Source: Litorilituus lipolyticus (GTDB lineage: Bacteria; Pseudomonadota; Gammaproteobacteria; Enterobacterales; Alteromonadaceae). From it: DNA of 64,000 bases. Position numbers and translations under genes: made by a program. The first letter of the stretch is position 1; every line of letters starts with the position of its first letter. A model generated the notes under the pieces. That model was not told where the DNA came from. It worked only from the letters and a program-made list of their open reading frames with translations, and did no database searches. This document shows positions 27,191-38,838 of the stretch, one piece after another. The stretch spans positions 1 through 64,000 of the forward strand of contig NZ_SAWY01000038.1 of assembly GCF_006439335.1 (NCBI RefSeq), in the 5' to 3' direction.

Positions 27191-29461
27191 TTAGATTTTA
27201 CAAGCACCACCAGCACAACCGTCGTCTTCTACCTCAACATCATCCGTCGCGCCATCGCGTGTGTTGTGATAGTACATGGTTTTAACGCCTAGTTTATATG
27301 CAGTTAAAATATCTTTTAATATTTGTTTAACAGGTACTTTTCCACCTTCAAATTTAGAAGGATCATAATTTGTATTCGCTGAAATGGTTTGGTCAACAAA
27401 TTTTTGCATGATGCCAATTAATTCAAGGTAACCATCGTTACTTGGAATATTCCAGAGTAATTCATAATTATCTTTTAAGTTTTTATAATCAGGTACAACT
27501 TGCTTTAAAACACCATCTTTACTTGATTTAACGCTAATTAAACCTCTTGGAGGCTCAATACCGTTAGTTGCATTTGATATTTGAGATGATGTTTCTGATG
27601 GCATTAAGGCTGATACAGTTGAGTTTCTAACACCATATTCTTTAATGCTCGCTCTTAGGCTTTCCCAGTCTAAATGCAGTTTTTCACCGGTAATGTCATC
27701 AATTGACTTTTTATAAGTATCAATCGGTAAAATGCCTTGTGATAAACGTGTTTCATCAAACTTAGGGCAAGCACCTTGCTCTTTAGCAAGTAGGTTACTT
27801 GCTTTTAACAAGTAGTATTGAATTGCTTCAAATGTTCTATGAGTTAGATTATTCGCACTGCCGTTTGAATAATATAAACCATTTTTAGCTAAGTAATATG
27901 CATAATTAATAACACCTATACCTAGTGTACGTCGTGACATAGATGCATTTCTTGCTGCAGCAATAGGGTAGTCTTGATAATCTAACAAGCTATCTAACGC
28001 ACGTACTGCCAAATCAGCTAAACCTTCAAGCTCATCGAGGGAGTCAATTGCGCCTAAGTTAAAAGCAGACAATGTACAAAGTGCAATTTCTCCACTTTCA
28101 TCATTAATGTCATCCATCGGCTTTGTTGGTAAAGCAATTTCTAAACATAAATTACTTTGACGTATTGCGGCTTTTGTTGGTTCAAATGGGCTGTGAGTAT
28201 TACAGTGATCAACGTTTTGTAGATAGATACGACCTGTGCTCGCACGTTCTTGTGCAAATAAAGTGAATAACTCTATAGCTTTAATACGCTTTTTACGAAT
28301 ATTCTCATCATTTTCATATTGCAGATATAACTGTTCGAATTTCTCTTGATCTTCAAAGAAAGCATCATAAAGGCCAGGTACATCACTTGGGCTAAACAAG
28401 GTTATTGAACCACCTTTGATTAAGCGTTGATACATTAATTTATTAAACTGTACGCCATAATCTAGATGTCTTACTCGGTTTTCTTCAACACCACGGTTGT
28501 TCTTTAGAACAAGTAAGCTTTCAACTTCTAAATGCCAAAGTGGGTAGAATAATGTGGCTGCTCCACCTCGAACACCACCTTGAGAACAGCTTTTAACCGC
28601 TGTTTGAAAGTGTTTATAAAAAGGGATACATCCTGTGTGGAATGCCTCACCGTTTCTTATAGTACTACCTAGGGCTCGAATACGACCTGCATTGACACCA
28701 ATACCAGCACGCTGTGATACGTATTTAACAATAGCACTTGAGGTTGCATTGATAGAGTCTAAGCTATCATCGCATTCAATTAGTACACAAGATGAAAATT
28801 GTCTTGTTGGTGTTCTTACGCCTGCCATAATAGGGGTAGGCAGTGAAATTTTAAATTGAGAAATTGCGTGATAAAAATCTTCTACATATTGCAAACGTGT
28901 TTCGGCAGGATATTTTGCGAATAAACATGCAGAAACTAAGATATATAAGAATTGGGCACTTTCATATATCTCACCACTAACACGGTTTTGAACGAGATAT
29001 TTACCTTCTAATTGCTTTACCGCGGCATAGCTAAAGTTAAGGTCGCGACTATGATCTAAGAAGCTTTCAATTTTTTCAAAATCTTGTGCAGTATAGTCTT
29101 GTAAAATATGCTGATCATATTTTCCTGATTCTATTAATTTAACGACATGATCATACAGTTTCGGTGGTTCAAATTGACCATAGGCTTTTTTTCTTAAATG
29201 AAACACTGCTAATCGTGCGGCTAGATATTGATAATCAGGAGTTTCTTCTGATATTAGATCTGCAGCTGATTTAATAATGGTTTCATGAATATCTTCTGTC
29301 TTAATACCATCATAAAATTGAATATGAGATTTCAATTCAACTTGAGATACAGAAACATCTTCAAGACCATCTGCAGCCCAAGCAATGACGCGGTGAATTT
29401 TCTCTAAATCAATGGCTTCTTTTTCGCCATTACGTTTAGTTACAAAAAGATTATTATTCAT
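27191..29461 (-). CDS. nrdA: Class Ia ribonucleoside-diphosphate reductase alpha subunit
   Basis: 756 residues. It has the N-terminal ATP-cone (FVTKRNGEKEAIDLEKIHRVI), substrate-site cysteines (in RQFSSCVLIE and RQSNLCLEIALP), and the redox-active C-terminal pair in DDGCAGGACKI. It reduces ribonucleoside diphosphates to deoxy forms with NrdB, using thioredoxin or glutaredoxin. The tandem NrdR-like boxes upstream suggest repression by NrdR. It is the first gene of nrdA-nrdB-yfaE. Confidence 0.97.
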   Translation of the reverse strand: MNNNLFVTKRNGEKEAIDLEKIHRVIAWAADGLEDVSVSQVELKSHIQFYDGIKTEDIHETIIKSAADLISEETPDYQYLAARLAVFHLRKKAYGQFEPPKLYDHVVKLIESGKYDQHILQDYTAQDFEKIESFLDHSRDLNFSYAAVKQLEGKYLVQNRVSGEIYESAQFLYILVSACLFAKYPAETRLQYVEDFYHAISQFKISLPTPIMAGVRTPTRQFSSCVLIECDDSLDSINATSSAIVKYVSQRAGIGVNAGRIRALGSTIRNGEAFHTGCIPFYKHFQTAVKSCSQGGVRGGAATLFYPLWHLEVESLLVLKNNRGVEENRVRHLDYGVQFNKLMYQRLIKGGSITLFSPSDVPGLYDAFFEDQEKFEQLYLQYENDENIRKKRIKAIELFTLFAQERASTGRIYLQNVDHCNTHSPFEPTKAAIRQSNLCLEIALPTKPMDDINDESGEIALCTLSAFNLGAIDSLDELEGLADLAVRALDSLLDYQDYPIAAARNASMSRRTLGIGVINYAYYLAKNGLYYSNGSANNLTHRTFEAIQYYLLKASNLLAKEQGACPKFDETRLSQGILPIDTYKKSIDDITGEKLHLDWESLRASIKEYGVRNSTVSALMPSETSSQISNATNGIEPPRGLISVKSSKDGVLKQVVPDYKNLKDNYELLWNIPSNDGYLELIGIMQKFVDQTISANTNYDPSKFEGGKVPVKQILKDILTAYKLGVKTMYYHNTRDGATDDVEVEDDGCAGGACKI

Positions 29462-29569
29462 GAATTACCTATACGCAATTATTGTTATTGTTCCCTAATG
29501 AAAAAATCCTTCACTTGACTTGAACCTAAAAAGGTCTGTAAGCGCTGAAATAACAACTGAACACTGAAT

Positions 29570-29616
29570 GCACAATATCTAGGGATTTTTATAATTATAA
29601 GCACAAGATAATGAGG
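29570..29616 (-). promoter_or_regulatory. Tandem NrdR-like boxes upstream of nrdA
   Basis: Two 16-base segments, 29570-29585 and 29601-29616, each match the NrdR-box consensus ACACwATATATwGTGT at most positions (by eye 11-12 of 16). Their starts are exactly 31 bases apart, the three-helical-turn spacing that is the hallmark of NrdR operators. They are 109 bases or more upstream of the nrdA start. The second box is the weaker match. Confidence 0.6.
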
Positions 29617-29821
29617 TTTTGCTTTTTTTGCAAGAGGAAAAATAGGCCATTTTTACCCTCAAAATCACTTAACAAAAATCGGTTAGTCTTTACTAACCTA
29701 CTACAGCTAATTTATTTGGTAATAGGATAAAAGCAACGATTTTTTTGCACTATTTTTTTAAGGTAAAATATATTTTATTAAAAATTGGCTAAGTGATTAA
29801 TTGATAGACAGTTTAGGATTG

Positions 29822-29853
29822 TAAAAAATAATAACCCTCTATATCAGAGGGTT
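29822..29853 (-). terminator. Intrinsic terminator of ubiG
   Basis: A perfect 8-bp stem (29833-29840 with 29846-29853) and 5-base loop. It is followed on the minus strand by a T-rich run (complement of 29822-29832). It sits 55 bases past the ubiG stop. Confidence 0.75.
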
Positions 29854-29907
29854 AGGTTGGAATGTTGTTTAGGCTATTGTTTAATCATTGTGGTCTTTTT
29901 TACAACA

Positions 29908-30651
29908 CTATGAATTAACTTTACGACAGCAAATTATGTAATTTACATCGAGCGACGAGGTAAGGGTATGATTCTCGGTAATTGGATTGTAGTGAATACC
30001 ACAAGTATCTATACATTTTAAATTACTTCGCTCTGACCATGCAATCAATTGGGAAGGACGAATGAACTTATCATGGTCGTGAGTTCCTTCTGGTACAAGT
30101 TTTAAAATCTTCTCAGCAGCCAGAATGGCAAGTAAGTAAGATTTAATATTTTTATTTAATGTAGAAAAGAAAACGAGTCCACCAGGTTTAACCAGTTTAG
30201 AACACGAGGCAACAACAGATGCTGGGTCTGGCACATGTTCTAACATTTCCATACACGTAACAATATCAAAGGCTTCTTCATTTGATGCAGCCTTGTCTTC
30301 TACTGTTGTTTTTTCGTAATTAATAGTCAATTTCGATTCTAACGCATGAAGTTTTGCTACATTAAGTGGTTCAGTTCCCATATCGATACCAGTCACCTTT
30401 GCACCTAGTTTAGCTAAAGATTCTGATAAAATACCGCCGCCACAACCGACATCAATTACTTGTTTATCGAAAATGCCTTCATGTTTATATACTGGATGCT
30501 CAGCGATATGCTGATTAATGAATTGAACTCTCAAAGGGTTAATTTGGTGTAACGGCTTAAAATCTCCGCTTAAATCCCACCAAAGGTGAGCAACACTTTC
30601 AAACTTTTCAATTTCTTCAGGATTAACGTTTTCTGTCTGATTCATGGACAA
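29908..30651 (-). CDS. ubiG: Ubiquinone biosynthesis O-methyltransferase UbiG
   Basis: 247 residues of a class I SAM methyltransferase. It opens with NPEEIEKFESVAHLWWDLSGDFKPLHQINPLR, the UbiG signature, then motif I VIDVGCGGGILSESLA and the post-motif TCMEMLEHVPDP. It carries out both O-methylation steps of ubiquinone synthesis at the inner face of the membrane. The gene is divergent from gyrA and upstream of nrdAB on the same strand, the E. coli arrangement. Confidence 0.95.
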   Translation of the reverse strand: MSMNQTENVNPEEIEKFESVAHLWWDLSGDFKPLHQINPLRVQFINQHIAEHPVYKHEGIFDKQVIDVGCGGGILSESLAKLGAKVTGIDMGTEPLNVAKLHALESKLTINYEKTTVEDKAASNEEAFDIVTCMEMLEHVPDPASVVASCSKLVKPGGLVFFSTLNKNIKSYLLAILAAEKILKLVPEGTHDHDKFIRPSQLIAWSERSNLKCIDTCGIHYNPITENHTLTSSLDVNYIICCRKVNS

Positions 30652-30966
30652 TACAATCTATTTAAAAGGGTTAAGTATTGAGACGATTCTAAACCAAAGC
30701 GTTTTTTAAACAAAGGGGATAGATCAATTGTATGTAAATTAAGGTGATTGTGAACAATTTATGCGCATAGTATTGGACATAAATTAGCCTAAAAATTATC
30801 ATTAAATAAAGCAGTATGGCATATGAAAATTTTATGCTAGTATGCTGCGTTGATTACTAAATTAGTAATATTAAGATAACAATAAAAATCTTTGTATTTT
30901 GATGTTAGTTTTGATGAATATTTATCATTCAAGCTACAAGAATAAGTTAAGGGATACCGTCAATTT
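30652..30966. other. Divergent ubiG-gyrA intergenic region
   Basis: 315 AT-rich bases without a gene. They must hold the promoters of both ubiG and gyrA. A 17-base palindrome is present at 30853-30869. A possible gyrA -10 element is TATGCT at 30841-30846. No T-rich terminator or riboswitch-like fold was recognised. Confidence 0.5.
30853..30869. promoter_or_regulatory. Palindrome upstream of gyrA
   Basis: ATTACTAA and TTAGTAAT flank a single central A, giving a perfect 8-bp inverted repeat about 100 bases before the gyrA start and just past a -10-like hexamer. The position fits an operator or an initial-transcript hairpin. No known regulator is assigned. Confidence 0.35.
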
Positions 30967-33666
30967 ATGTCCGATCTGGCCAAAGAAATAGTTCCAGTCA
31001 ATATTGAAGATGAACTAAAAACTTCCTATTTAGATTATGCCATGAGCGTTATTGTTGGGCGTGCATTGCCTGACGTTCGTGATGGTTTAAAACCAGTGCA
31101 TCGTCGTGTTTTATTTGCGATGGATGTATTAGGTAACGATTGGAACAAAGCATATAAAAAATCAGCACGTGTTGTTGGTGATGTAATAGGTAAATATCAC
31201 CCTCATGGTGATACCGCGGTTTATGACACCATAGTTCGTATGGCTCAGCCATTCTCTATGCGTTACATGTTAGTAGATGGGCAAGGTAACTTTGGTTCTG
31301 TCGATGGTGATAGTGCCGCTGCAATGCGTTACACCGAAATCAGAATGGACAAAATTGCTCATTCAATATTAGCTGATTTAGATAAAGAAACTGTTGATTT
31401 CGTTCCCAACTACGATGGCACAGAGCATATTCCAGCTGTAATGCCAACGCGTATTCCTGCGCTTTTAGTTAACGGTTCTTCAGGTATTGCTGTTGGTATG
31501 GCGACAAACATACCACCGCATAATTTAACGGAAGTCATTGATGGTTGCTTAGCGTTAATAGATAACAACGATATTACTATTGACGAACTATTACAGCATA
31601 TTCCTGGGCCTGATTTCCCAACGGCTGGCATTATAAGTGGTCGTGCAGGTATCGAAGAAGCATACCGTACAGGACGTGGTAAGATTAAAATTCGTGCTCG
31701 TGCTGAAATTGAAGTGAATGAAACAACGGGTAAAGAGATTATTGTTGTTCATGAACTGCCTTATCAAGTTAACAAAGCTCGCTTAATTGAGAAAATGGCT
31801 GAACTTGTTAAGGAAAAACGTTTAGAAGGTATTTCTGCCTTACGTGATGAGTCTGATAAAGACGGTATGCGTATGGTTATTGAAATTAAACGTGGTGATG
31901 TAGGTGAGGTTGTACTAAACAATCTTTATAAATTAACTCAAATGCAAGTGTCGTTTGGTTTGAATATGGTGGCATTAACTAATGGCCAACCAAAAATATT
32001 CAATCTAAAGGAAATGCTTGAAGCGTTTGTTTTACATCGTCGTGAAGTTGTTACGCGTAGAACCATTTTCGAATTAAGGAAAGCACGCGAACGTGCACAT
32101 ATCCTAGAAGGTCTATCAATTGCCTTAGCAAATATAGACCCAATCATCGAAATGATTAAGAGTTCTAGTAATAGAAAAGAATCAGAAGAAAAGTTAATTT
32201 CTCAAGGTTGGCAGTTAGGCAATGTTGAACATATGCTTAGCGCTGCAGGTAATGATGCCGCTCGCCCTGAATGGTTAGAGCCAGAATATGGCATTCGTGA
32301 TGGTTTGTATTACTTAACTGCAGAGCAGGCAAAAGCTATTGTAGATTTACAGTTATATAAACTTTCAGGCATGGAACATGAAAAAATTCTAAGTGAGTAC
32401 AAAGGGTTATTAGACGTAATTGCTGAATTAATGCATATTCTTGCTTCACCTGAGCGTTTAATGGAAGTTATTTGTGAAGAATTAAATGCTATTAAAGAAG
32501 AATTTGGTGATGAAAGAAGAACTGAAATCACTAATGCTTCACATGATTTATCACTAGAAGATCTTATTTCAGAAGAAGATGTTGTAGTTACTTTGTCACA
32601 TGAAGGTTACGTGAAGTATCAAGTACTTTCAGATTATGAAGCTCAGCGTCGTGGTGGTAAAGGTAAAGCGGCTACCAAAATGAAAGAAGAAGATTTCATT
32701 GAACGTTTATTGGTTGCAAATACCCATGATACGATTTTATGTTTCTCTGACCGCGGTAAATTATATTGGCTGAAAGTGTATCAATTACCATTAGCTAGCC
32801 GTACCGCAAGAGGAAGACCAATTGTAAATATTCTTCCTTTAGAAAAAGATGAAAGAATTACCGCAATATTACCAGTTCGTGAATATGAAGAAGATAAATA
32901 CATTATCATGGCAACTGCCTCTGGTACGGTTAAGAAGACGGCACTAACTGCTTATTCTAACCAACGCGCGAACGGTATTATCGCGCTAAATTTACGTGAT
33001 GATGATACCTTGATTGGTGTTGACATTACTGATGGTAATAACGATATCATGTTGTTCTCTGATGCAGGTAAGGTTGTTCGCTTTAATGAAAAACTGCGTG
33101 ATAGTGAGACTGGTGAAATTAAGATTGACCCTGAAACAGGCGAACAACGTTGGGCACTAAAACCTATCGGACGAACAGGTACAGGTGTACGAGGTATCAA
33201 ACTAGAAGGTGAACAAAAAGTCGTTTCTCTAATTGTACCGAAGAACGATGGTGCAATCTTAACTATTACACAGAATGGTTATGGTAAACGTACTGATTTA
33301 GCTGAATATCCAGCTAAGAGTCGAGCGACTAAAGGTGTCGTCTCGATAAAAGTTAGTGAGCGAAACGGACCTGTTGTTGGTGCTGTTCAAGTTGAAGAGC
33401 AAGATGAAATAATGCTTATTACTGACAATGGTACACTTGTGAGAACACGTGTAAATGAGGTAAGTGTTATTGGCCGAAATACACAAGGTGTTCGAATGAT
33501 TCGTACAGCTGAAGATGAGCATGTTGTTGCGCTTCAGCGAATAGATGAAATTGAAGACAATGAAGCCGAGACAACTGACGAACCATCAGTTATTGAAGGT
33601 CAAGTTAGCCCAGAGCACGATGCTCAACAGAACGAAGATGATAACGCTGATACAACAGCGGAATAA
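30967..33666 (+). CDS. gyrA: DNA gyrase subunit A
   Basis: 899 residues. The breakage-reunion domain has the catalytic Tyr in [10 protein letters not shown]. The GyrA box QRRGGKG is in the C-terminal wrapping domain, which is built of beta-pinwheel repeats. An acidic tail of about 40 residues ends the protein. In the quinolone-resistance region the sequence is [11 protein letters not shown], so Thr replaces the Ser83 of E. coli; Thr is the normal wild-type residue in several gammaproteobacteria, so resistance should not be inferred. GyrA with GyrB introduces negative supercoils. Confidence 0.97.
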   Translation: MSDLAKEIVPVNIEDELKTSYLDYAMSVIVGRALPDVRDGLKPVHRRVLFAMDVLGNDWNKAYKKSARVVGDVIGKYHPHGDTAVYDTIVRMAQPFSMRYMLVDGQGNFGSVDGDSAAAMRYTEIRMDKIAHSILADLDKETVDFVPNYDGTEHIPAVMPTRIPALLVNGSSGIAVGMATNIPPHNLTEVIDGCLALIDNNDITIDELLQHIPGPDFPTAGIISGRAGIEEAYRTGRGKIKIRARAEIEVNETTGKEIIVVHELPYQVNKARLIEKMAELVKEKRLEGISALRDESDKDGMRMVIEIKRGDVGEVVLNNLYKLTQMQVSFGLNMVALTNGQPKIFNLKEMLEAFVLHRREVVTRRTIFELRKARERAHILEGLSIALANIDPIIEMIKSSSNRKESEEKLISQGWQLGNVEHMLSAAGNDAARPEWLEPEYGIRDGLYYLTAEQAKAIVDLQLYKLSGMEHEKILSEYKGLLDVIAELMHILASPERLMEVICEELNAIKEEFGDERRTEITNASHDLSLEDLISEEDVVVTLSHEGYVKYQVLSDYEAQRRGGKGKAATKMKEEDFIERLLVANTHDTILCFSDRGKLYWLKVYQLPLASRTARGRPIVNILPLEKDERITAILPVREYEEDKYIIMATASGTVKKTALTAYSNQRANGIIALNLRDDDTLIGVDITDGNNDIMLFSDAGKVVRFNEKLRDSETGEIKIDPETGEQRWALKPIGRTGTGVRGIKLEGEQKVVSLIVPKNDGAILTITQNGYGKRTDLAEYPAKSRATKGVVSIKVSERNGPVVGAVQVEEQDEIMLITDNGTLVRTRVNEVSVIGRNTQGVRMIRTAEDEHVVALQRIDEIEDNEAETTDEPSVIEGQVSPEHDAQQNEDDNADTTAE

Positions 33667-33683
33667 TCTCTAAGTTCTACAAT

Positions 33684-33710
33684 AAAAGGCGGCTAATAAC
33701 CGCCTTTTTT
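33684..33710 (+). terminator. Intrinsic terminator of gyrA
   Basis: A GC-rich stem (33684-33692 with 33700-33708, core GGCGG/CCGCC), a 7-base loop and a run of T's, 18 bases after the gyrA stop. Confidence 0.9.
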
Positions 33711-33839
33711 ATATTTAAATTTTAATACAGCGTTACTCAAATATATTAATAAATAAGAATCTAATCTCAATTTTTGAGAACAGCGCTGTCATTTATTAAG
33801 TGATGATTTAATCAGAAGCATTATTAATTAGGAAAACCT

Positions 33840-34922
33840 ATGTCAGAAATATTTAATTTTTGTGCTGGTCCAGCCATGTTACCAAAAGCTGTAATGGAAA
33901 AAGCTCAACGAGAGTTTATCAATTGGCAATCTACGGGAAGCTCCGTCATGGAATTGAGTCACCGTAGTAGCATATATATGGATATGGCTAAACAAGCGGA
34001 ACTTGATTTAAGAGAATTGATGTCTATCCCTGATAATTATCACGTTTTGTTTTGTCATGGTGGTGGTAGGGGGCAATTTTCTGCTGTTCCTCTTAACCTT
34101 TTACCACAAGGTAAAACAGCTGATTATATTATTTCAGGATCTTGGTCAAAGGCTGCGGCCATTGAAGCTCAAAAATTTGGCAATATAAACACTGTCGATA
34201 TTACCTTAAGTGGTGAGCAAACAAGTGTTCTCCCTTCAAAAGATTGGCAATTAACCCCTGATGCGGCGTATGTACATTATTGTCCTAACGAAACCGTTAA
34301 CGGTATTGAGATTTTTGAAATTCCTGAAACCAATGGCGTGCCTCTAGTTGCAGATATGTCTTCTACCATTTTATCTCATGAAATAGATGTCTCAAAGTTT
34401 GGCCTTATTTATGCTGGAGCACAAAAAAATATTGGCCCTTCAGGTTTAACGATTGTGATTGTGCGTGATGATCTTGTTGGTCATGAACAACCTGCAACTC
34501 CGTGCATTATGAATTATAAAACCTCAGCCGATAACGATTCTATGTACAATACACCGCCAACGTATGCATGGTATTTAGCAGGTGTGGTATTTAAATGGTT
34601 AAAAGAGCAGGGAGGTGTAAAAGCCATTGCAACTATAAACCAAGCAAAAGCAGATCTATTATATAAAGCTATCGACCAAAGTACTTTTTATCAAAATAAT
34701 ATTATTGACCAGTATCGTAGCAAAATGAATGTACCGTTTTGGTTGAAAGATGAGACTTTAAATTACCAATTTTTAAAAGAAGCCGAACACGCAGGCTTAA
34801 CCGCATTAAAAGGACACAGAATTGTCGGTGGAATGCGAGCAAGCATATACAACGCTATGCCAATTGAAGGTGTGCAAGCGCTTGTAGAATTTATGCAACA
34901 GTTTGAAGAGAGGAACATGTAA
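33840..34922 (+). CDS. serC: Phosphoserine aminotransferase
   Basis: 360 residues, normal SerC length. It opens with [20 protein letters not shown], and the PLP lysine lies in [19 protein letters not shown]. The C-terminal [17 protein letters not shown] is diagnostic. It makes phosphoserine from 3-phosphohydroxypyruvate and glutamate, and also serves pyridoxal phosphate synthesis. An AGGA ribosome site precedes the ATG. The stop is one base before the aroA start codon, giving the conserved serC-aroA pair. Confidence 0.97.
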   Translation: MSEIFNFCAGPAMLPKAVMEKAQREFINWQSTGSSVMELSHRSSIYMDMAKQAELDLRELMSIPDNYHVLFCHGGGRGQFSAVPLNLLPQGKTADYIISGSWSKAAAIEAQKFGNINTVDITLSGEQTSVLPSKDWQLTPDAAYVHYCPNETVNGIEIFEIPETNGVPLVADMSSTILSHEIDVSKFGLIYAGAQKNIGPSGLTIVIVRDDLVGHEQPATPCIMNYKTSADNDSMYNTPPTYAWYLAGVVFKWLKEQGGVKAIATINQAKADLLYKAIDQSTFYQNNIIDQYRSKMNVPFWLKDETLNYQFLKEAEHAGLTALKGHRIVGGMRASIYNAMPIEGVQALVEFMQQFEERNM

Positions 34923-34923
34923 A

Positions 34924-36204
34924 GTGGAGCAGTTAACATTAAATCCAATTGACTCGATCAATGGAGAAGTTTTTTTACCCGGATCTAAAAGTTTATCGAA
35001 TCGAGCATTACTCATCGCAGCTTTAGCTAATGGTGAGACAAAAATCACCAACTTATTAGTGAGTGATGATATTAACCATATGCTAAACGCATTACGCACT
35101 TTAGGCGTAGATTATTCGTTAAGTGACTGCGGTACAGAGTGTACCGTGGTCGGTAACAATGGATTCTTTAAAACAAACGAACCACTAGAGTTATATTTAG
35201 GTAATGCCGGCACTGCAATGCGACCTTTATGCGCGGCACTTGCAGCGAGTGAAGGTGAGTTTATTTTAACTGGTGAACCTAGAATGAAAGAGCGTCCAAT
35301 TGGTCATTTAGTTGATGCTTTAATGCAATTGAACTCTGATATAGATTACCTTGAAAATAAAGACTATCCGCCAGTAAAAATTCATGGAAAATCACTTGAA
35401 GGAAATACCGTGACGATTGACGGTTCTATTTCAAGTCAATTCCTTACCGCAATTTTGATAATTGCCCCATTACTTAACTCTGATACTCACATCAAGATTG
35501 ATGGTGACTTAGTATCTAAACCCTATATAGATATTACCCTGAATATCATGTCGCGTTTTAATGTTAGCGTTAAGAATAATGATTACAAATCGTTTTCAGT
35601 GACAGGTAATCAAACCTATCAAGCTGTAGACAAATATATGGTTGAAGGTGATGCATCATCAGCATCATATTTTCTAGCAGCAGGTGCCATTAAAGGCGGG
35701 GAAGTTACTGTTCATGGTGTTGGTAAATTAAGTGTTCAAGGTGATAAACATTTTGCAGATGTACTTGAGAAAATGGGTGCTGATGTTCAATGGCGTGACG
35801 AATCAATCAAAGTCGTTGGTAAACCTTTAACGGCTGTAGATATGGACATGAATCATATTCCTGATGCGGCCATGACCATTGCTACAACAGCATTATTTGC
35901 TACAGGCACCACCACTATTCGTAACATCTATAATTGGCGTGTAAAAGAAACTGACCGCTTGAATGCTATGGCCACTGAATTACGCAAAGTTGGCGCTGAA
36001 GTTGTTGAGGGAGAAGATTTTATTTCAATTACACCACCTAGCGATATAACGCATGCTGAAATAGATACTTATAACGATCATCGCGTTGCTATGTGCTTTT
36101 CTCTAGTTGCTTTAAGTGATACGCCTGTGACAATAAATGATCCTAAGTGTACTGCCAAAACGTTTCCTGATTATTTCGATAAACTGTCGCAAATATCTTG
36201 TTAA
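34924..36204 (+). CDS. aroA: 3-phosphoshikimate 1-carboxyvinyltransferase (EPSP synthase)
   Basis: 426 residues from a GTG at 34924. This start is chosen because the protein then begins [21 protein letters not shown], which matches the E. coli AroA N-terminus, and because AGAGAGG lies about 10 bases upstream. An upstream in-frame TTG at 34903 would overlap serC. Substrate motifs are [24 protein letters not shown] and [13 protein letters not shown]. It joins PEP to shikimate-3-phosphate in the chorismate pathway. The residues around Gly in [11 protein letters not shown] are those of the usual glyphosate-sensitive class I enzyme. Confidence 0.97.
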   Translation: MEQLTLNPIDSINGEVFLPGSKSLSNRALLIAALANGETKITNLLVSDDINHMLNALRTLGVDYSLSDCGTECTVVGNNGFFKTNEPLELYLGNAGTAMRPLCAALAASEGEFILTGEPRMKERPIGHLVDALMQLNSDIDYLENKDYPPVKIHGKSLEGNTVTIDGSISSQFLTAILIIAPLLNSDTHIKIDGDLVSKPYIDITLNIMSRFNVSVKNNDYKSFSVTGNQTYQAVDKYMVEGDASSASYFLAAGAIKGGEVTVHGVGKLSVQGDKHFADVLEKMGADVQWRDESIKVVGKPLTAVDMDMNHIPDAAMTIATTALFATGTTTIRNIYNWRVKETDRLNAMATELRKVGAEVVEGEDFISITPPSDITHAEIDTYNDHRVAMCFSLVALSDTPVTINDPKCTAKTFPDYFDKLSQISC

Positions 36205-36251
36205 CCATCGCAGAAGAGAATATTTTTGGCGATTTTACGTTACAAATCTCG

Positions 36252-36257
36252 TATAAT
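36252..36257 (+). promoter_or_regulatory. Promoter -10 element upstream of cmk
   Basis: A consensus TATAAT at 36252-36257, in the 85-base gap after aroA and 33 bases before the cmk start codon. No convincing -35 hexamer is seen at 17 bases. It suggests cmk is not solely dependent on serC-aroA transcription. Confidence 0.5.
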
Positions 36258-36289
36258 GCCGCCGATTTTTGATGTTAGGAGAAATGTGT

Positions 36290-36988
36290 ATGCAGGAAAG
36301 CATTCCAGTAATTACAATAGATGGACCTAGTGGTGCGGGTAAAGGTACAGTCGCTAGGATAGTTGCAGACCAGCTAGGTTGGCACTTATTAGACAGTGGT
36401 GCAATTTATCGTGTCCTCGCCGTTGCACTGCAACATCACAACGTAAGTTTAGAAGAAGAAGAGCCTCTCATTCCTTTAGCGGCACATCTTGATGTGCAAT
36501 TTGAAATAAACAGTCAAGGTGAAGCTAAAGTAATTTTAGAAGGTGAAAATGTCACTGATTCAATTCGTACTGAAGAGATTGGTGCGTTAGCTTCACAAGT
36601 AGCTGCATTTCCTAGAGTTAGGGAAGCGCTATTAAGAAGACAACGTGCTTTTAGTCTTGCTCCTGGCTTGGTAGCTGACGGTCGAGATATGGGAACCGTC
36701 GTATTTCCTCAAGCACCTGTTAAGATATTTTTAACCGCAAGCGCTGAAGAAAGAGCAGAGAGAAGATTTAATCAGTTGAAAGAAAAGGGCTTTGATGTTA
36801 AAATCGGGCGCCTTTTGGATGACATACGTCAAAGAGATGAGCGAGATCAGAACCGAAAGGTTGCTCCGCTTGTTCCTGCTGAAGGTGCGTTAACCCTTGA
36901 TTCTACTGACCTTTCCATACAGGAAGTCGTCAATAAAGTCCTGTCATTTGCGAATGAAAAGTTAACACAATTACAATACACTTCTTAA
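36290..36988 (+). CDS. cmk: Cytidylate kinase
   Basis: 232 residues from the ATG at 36290, chosen because AGGAGA at 36277-36282 is spaced for it; an in-frame TTG at 36269 lies upstream of that site. The P-loop is [16 protein letters not shown]. The CMP-binding insert and [19 protein letters not shown] and the lid segment RDERDQNR are typical. It phosphorylates CMP and dCMP. Order aroA-cmk-rpsA-ihfB is conserved in gammaproteobacteria. Confidence 0.96.
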   Translation: MQESIPVITIDGPSGAGKGTVARIVADQLGWHLLDSGAIYRVLAVALQHHNVSLEEEEPLIPLAAHLDVQFEINSQGEAKVILEGENVTDSIRTEEIGALASQVAAFPRVREALLRRQRAFSLAPGLVADGRDMGTVVFPQAPVKIFLTASAEERAERRFNQLKEKGFDVKIGRLLDDIRQRDERDQNRKVAPLVPAEGALTLDSTDLSIQEVVNKVLSFANEKLTQLQYTS

Positions 36989-37129
36989 CGTGTAATTAGC
37001 TAAAAACTAGCTATAGTTAACATGTTTAAGAATAACTTTAGGCCTACTGTAAGGATGCACTGGGCTATTTTAACAACCCCATGATACAAGAACGTAGATT
37101 GGATTAATAACTGAGTTTATATACAAGTT

Positions 37130-38791
37130 ATGACTGAAAATTTTGCACAACTTTTTGAAGAAAGTTTAAAAGAAATCGAAACTCGTCCGGGTTCAATTAT
37201 CCGTGGTACTATCGTTCAAGTTAACAAAGACAATGTAATTGTTGATGCTGGCTTAAAATCTGAGAGTGTTATCTCAATTGATCAATTCAAAAACACTGCT
37301 GGTGAAGTAGAAGTAAGTGTTGGTGATGAGATCGATGTTGCATTAGATGCAACTGATGATGGTTTCGGTGAAACAATTCTTTCTCGCGAAAAAGCAAAAC
37401 GCCACGAAGCATGGCAAGTGCTTGAAAAAGCATACGAAGAAAAAGAAACTGTTATCGGTGTTATCAACGGTAAAGTTAAAGGTGGTTTCACAGTTGAAGT
37501 TAGCAACATCCGTGCTTTCTTACCTGGTTCATTAGTTGATGTTCGTCCAGTACGTGACACTGCTCACCTTGAAGGTAAAGATTTAGAATTCAAAGTTATT
37601 AAGCTTGATCAAAAGCGTAATAACGTAGTTGTTTCACGTCGTGCAGTTATCGAAGCTGAAGGTAGCGCAGAACGTGATGAATTACTTGAGTCATTAGCTG
37701 AAGGTCAAGAAGTTAAAGGTATCGTTAAGAACCTTACAGATTACGGTGCATTCGTAGATCTTGGCGGCATTGACGGTTTATTACATATCACTGATATGGC
37801 TTGGAAACGTGTTAAGCACCCAAGTGAAATCGTTAACGTTGGCGATGAAATTCAAGTTAAAGTACTTAAGTTTGACCGTGAACGTACACGTGTATCACTA
37901 GGTATGAAGCAGTTAGGCGAAGATCCATGGGTAGCAATTGCTAACCGTTACCCAGAAGGTTCTAAACTTTCTGGTCGCGTAACTAACTTAACTGACTATG
38001 GTTGTTTTGTTGAAATCCAAGAAGGTGTTGAAGGTTTAGTTCACGTTTCTGAAATGGATTGGACAAACAAAAACATCCACCCATCTAAAGTTGTTAACTT
38101 AGGTGATACTGTTGAAGTACTAGTATTAGAAATTGATGAAGAACGTCGTCGTATTTCTTTAGGTCTTAAGCAATGTATTGCTAACCCTTGGGAAGAGTTT
38201 GCTAAAAACTTCAACAAAGGTGATAAAGTTTCAGGTAAGATCAAATCAATTACTGACTTTGGTATCTTTATCGGCTTAGACGGTGGTATTGACGGTTTAG
38301 TTCACTTATCAGATATTTCTTGGAACGGCGGTGATGAAGCTGTTCGTGATTACAAGAAAGGTGACGAAATCACTGCAATCGTATTACAAGTTGATCCTGA
38401 GCGTGAGCGTATTTCTCTTGGTGTTAAACAAGCAGAAGACGATCCATTCAATATGTATCTGACAGATAAGAAAAAAGGTGCTATTGTTACAGGTAAGGTT
38501 GCTGAAGTAGATGCTAAAGGTGCTAAGATTGAATTAGCAGAAAGTGTTGAAGGTTACCTTCGTGTTGCTGATATCTCTGTTGAACGTGTTGAAGATGCAA
38601 CTTCAGTACTTTCTGTTGGTGATAGCGTTGAAGCTAAGTTTATGGGTGTGGATCGTAAGAACCGTACTATTAGCTTATCAATCAAAGCGAAAGACCAAGC
38701 AGATGAGCGTGAAGCTATGGATAACTTAAACCAAGCTGAAGAAACTGGTTTAAGTGCAATGGCAGCAGCGTTTAAAAACGCACAAAACTAA
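37130..38791 (+). CDS. rpsA: 30S ribosomal protein S1
   Basis: 553 residues made of six S1 (OB-fold) repeats. The first two are the diverged ribosome-binding repeats; repeats 3 to 6 show clear motifs such as [23 protein letters not shown] and [24 protein letters not shown]1 binds mRNA leaders on the 30S subunit and allows initiation on structured or weak ribosome sites. The 141-base leader before the ATG has little Shine-Dalgarno character, as expected of an S1-autoregulated gene. Codon use is strongly biased, consistent with high expression. Confidence 0.97.
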   Translation: MTENFAQLFEESLKEIETRPGSIIRGTIVQVNKDNVIVDAGLKSESVISIDQFKNTAGEVEVSVGDEIDVALDATDDGFGETILSREKAKRHEAWQVLEKAYEEKETVIGVINGKVKGGFTVEVSNIRAFLPGSLVDVRPVRDTAHLEGKDLEFKVIKLDQKRNNVVVSRRAVIEAEGSAERDELLESLAEGQEVKGIVKNLTDYGAFVDLGGIDGLLHITDMAWKRVKHPSEIVNVGDEIQVKVLKFDRERTRVSLGMKQLGEDPWVAIANRYPEGSKLSGRVTNLTDYGCFVEIQEGVEGLVHVSEMDWTNKNIHPSKVVNLGDTVEVLVLEIDEERRRISLGLKQCIANPWEEFAKNFNKGDKVSGKIKSITDFGIFIGLDGGIDGLVHLSDISWNGGDEAVRDYKKGDEITAIVLQVDPERERISLGVKQAEDDPFNMYLTDKKKGAIVTGKVAEVDAKGAKIELAESVEGYLRVADISVERVEDATSVLSVGDSVEAKFMGVDRKNRTISLSIKAKDQADEREAMDNLNQAEETGLSAMAAAFKNAQN

Positions 38792-38838
38792 TTTACTTTA
38801 GTTTACTTTGTAACGTTACATTTAGTTGTAACTCGCGA

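Larger units (their letters stand above)
29462..29907. other. Intergenic region upstream of nrdA
   Basis: 446 bases between nrdA and ubiG, both on the minus strand. The part next to nrdA holds two NrdR-like boxes (29570-29616). The middle (29640-29820) is AT-rich with no open frame of interest. The part next to ubiG holds that gene's terminator hairpin (29833-29853). The nrdA promoter should lie within the box-containing portion. Confidence 0.6.

Noticed and set aside
30967..33666. Quinolone-resistance mutation in gyrA (Thr at the Ser83 position)
   Set aside because: Thr is the normal residue there in several gammaproteobacteria, so the sequence gives no evidence of acquired resistance.
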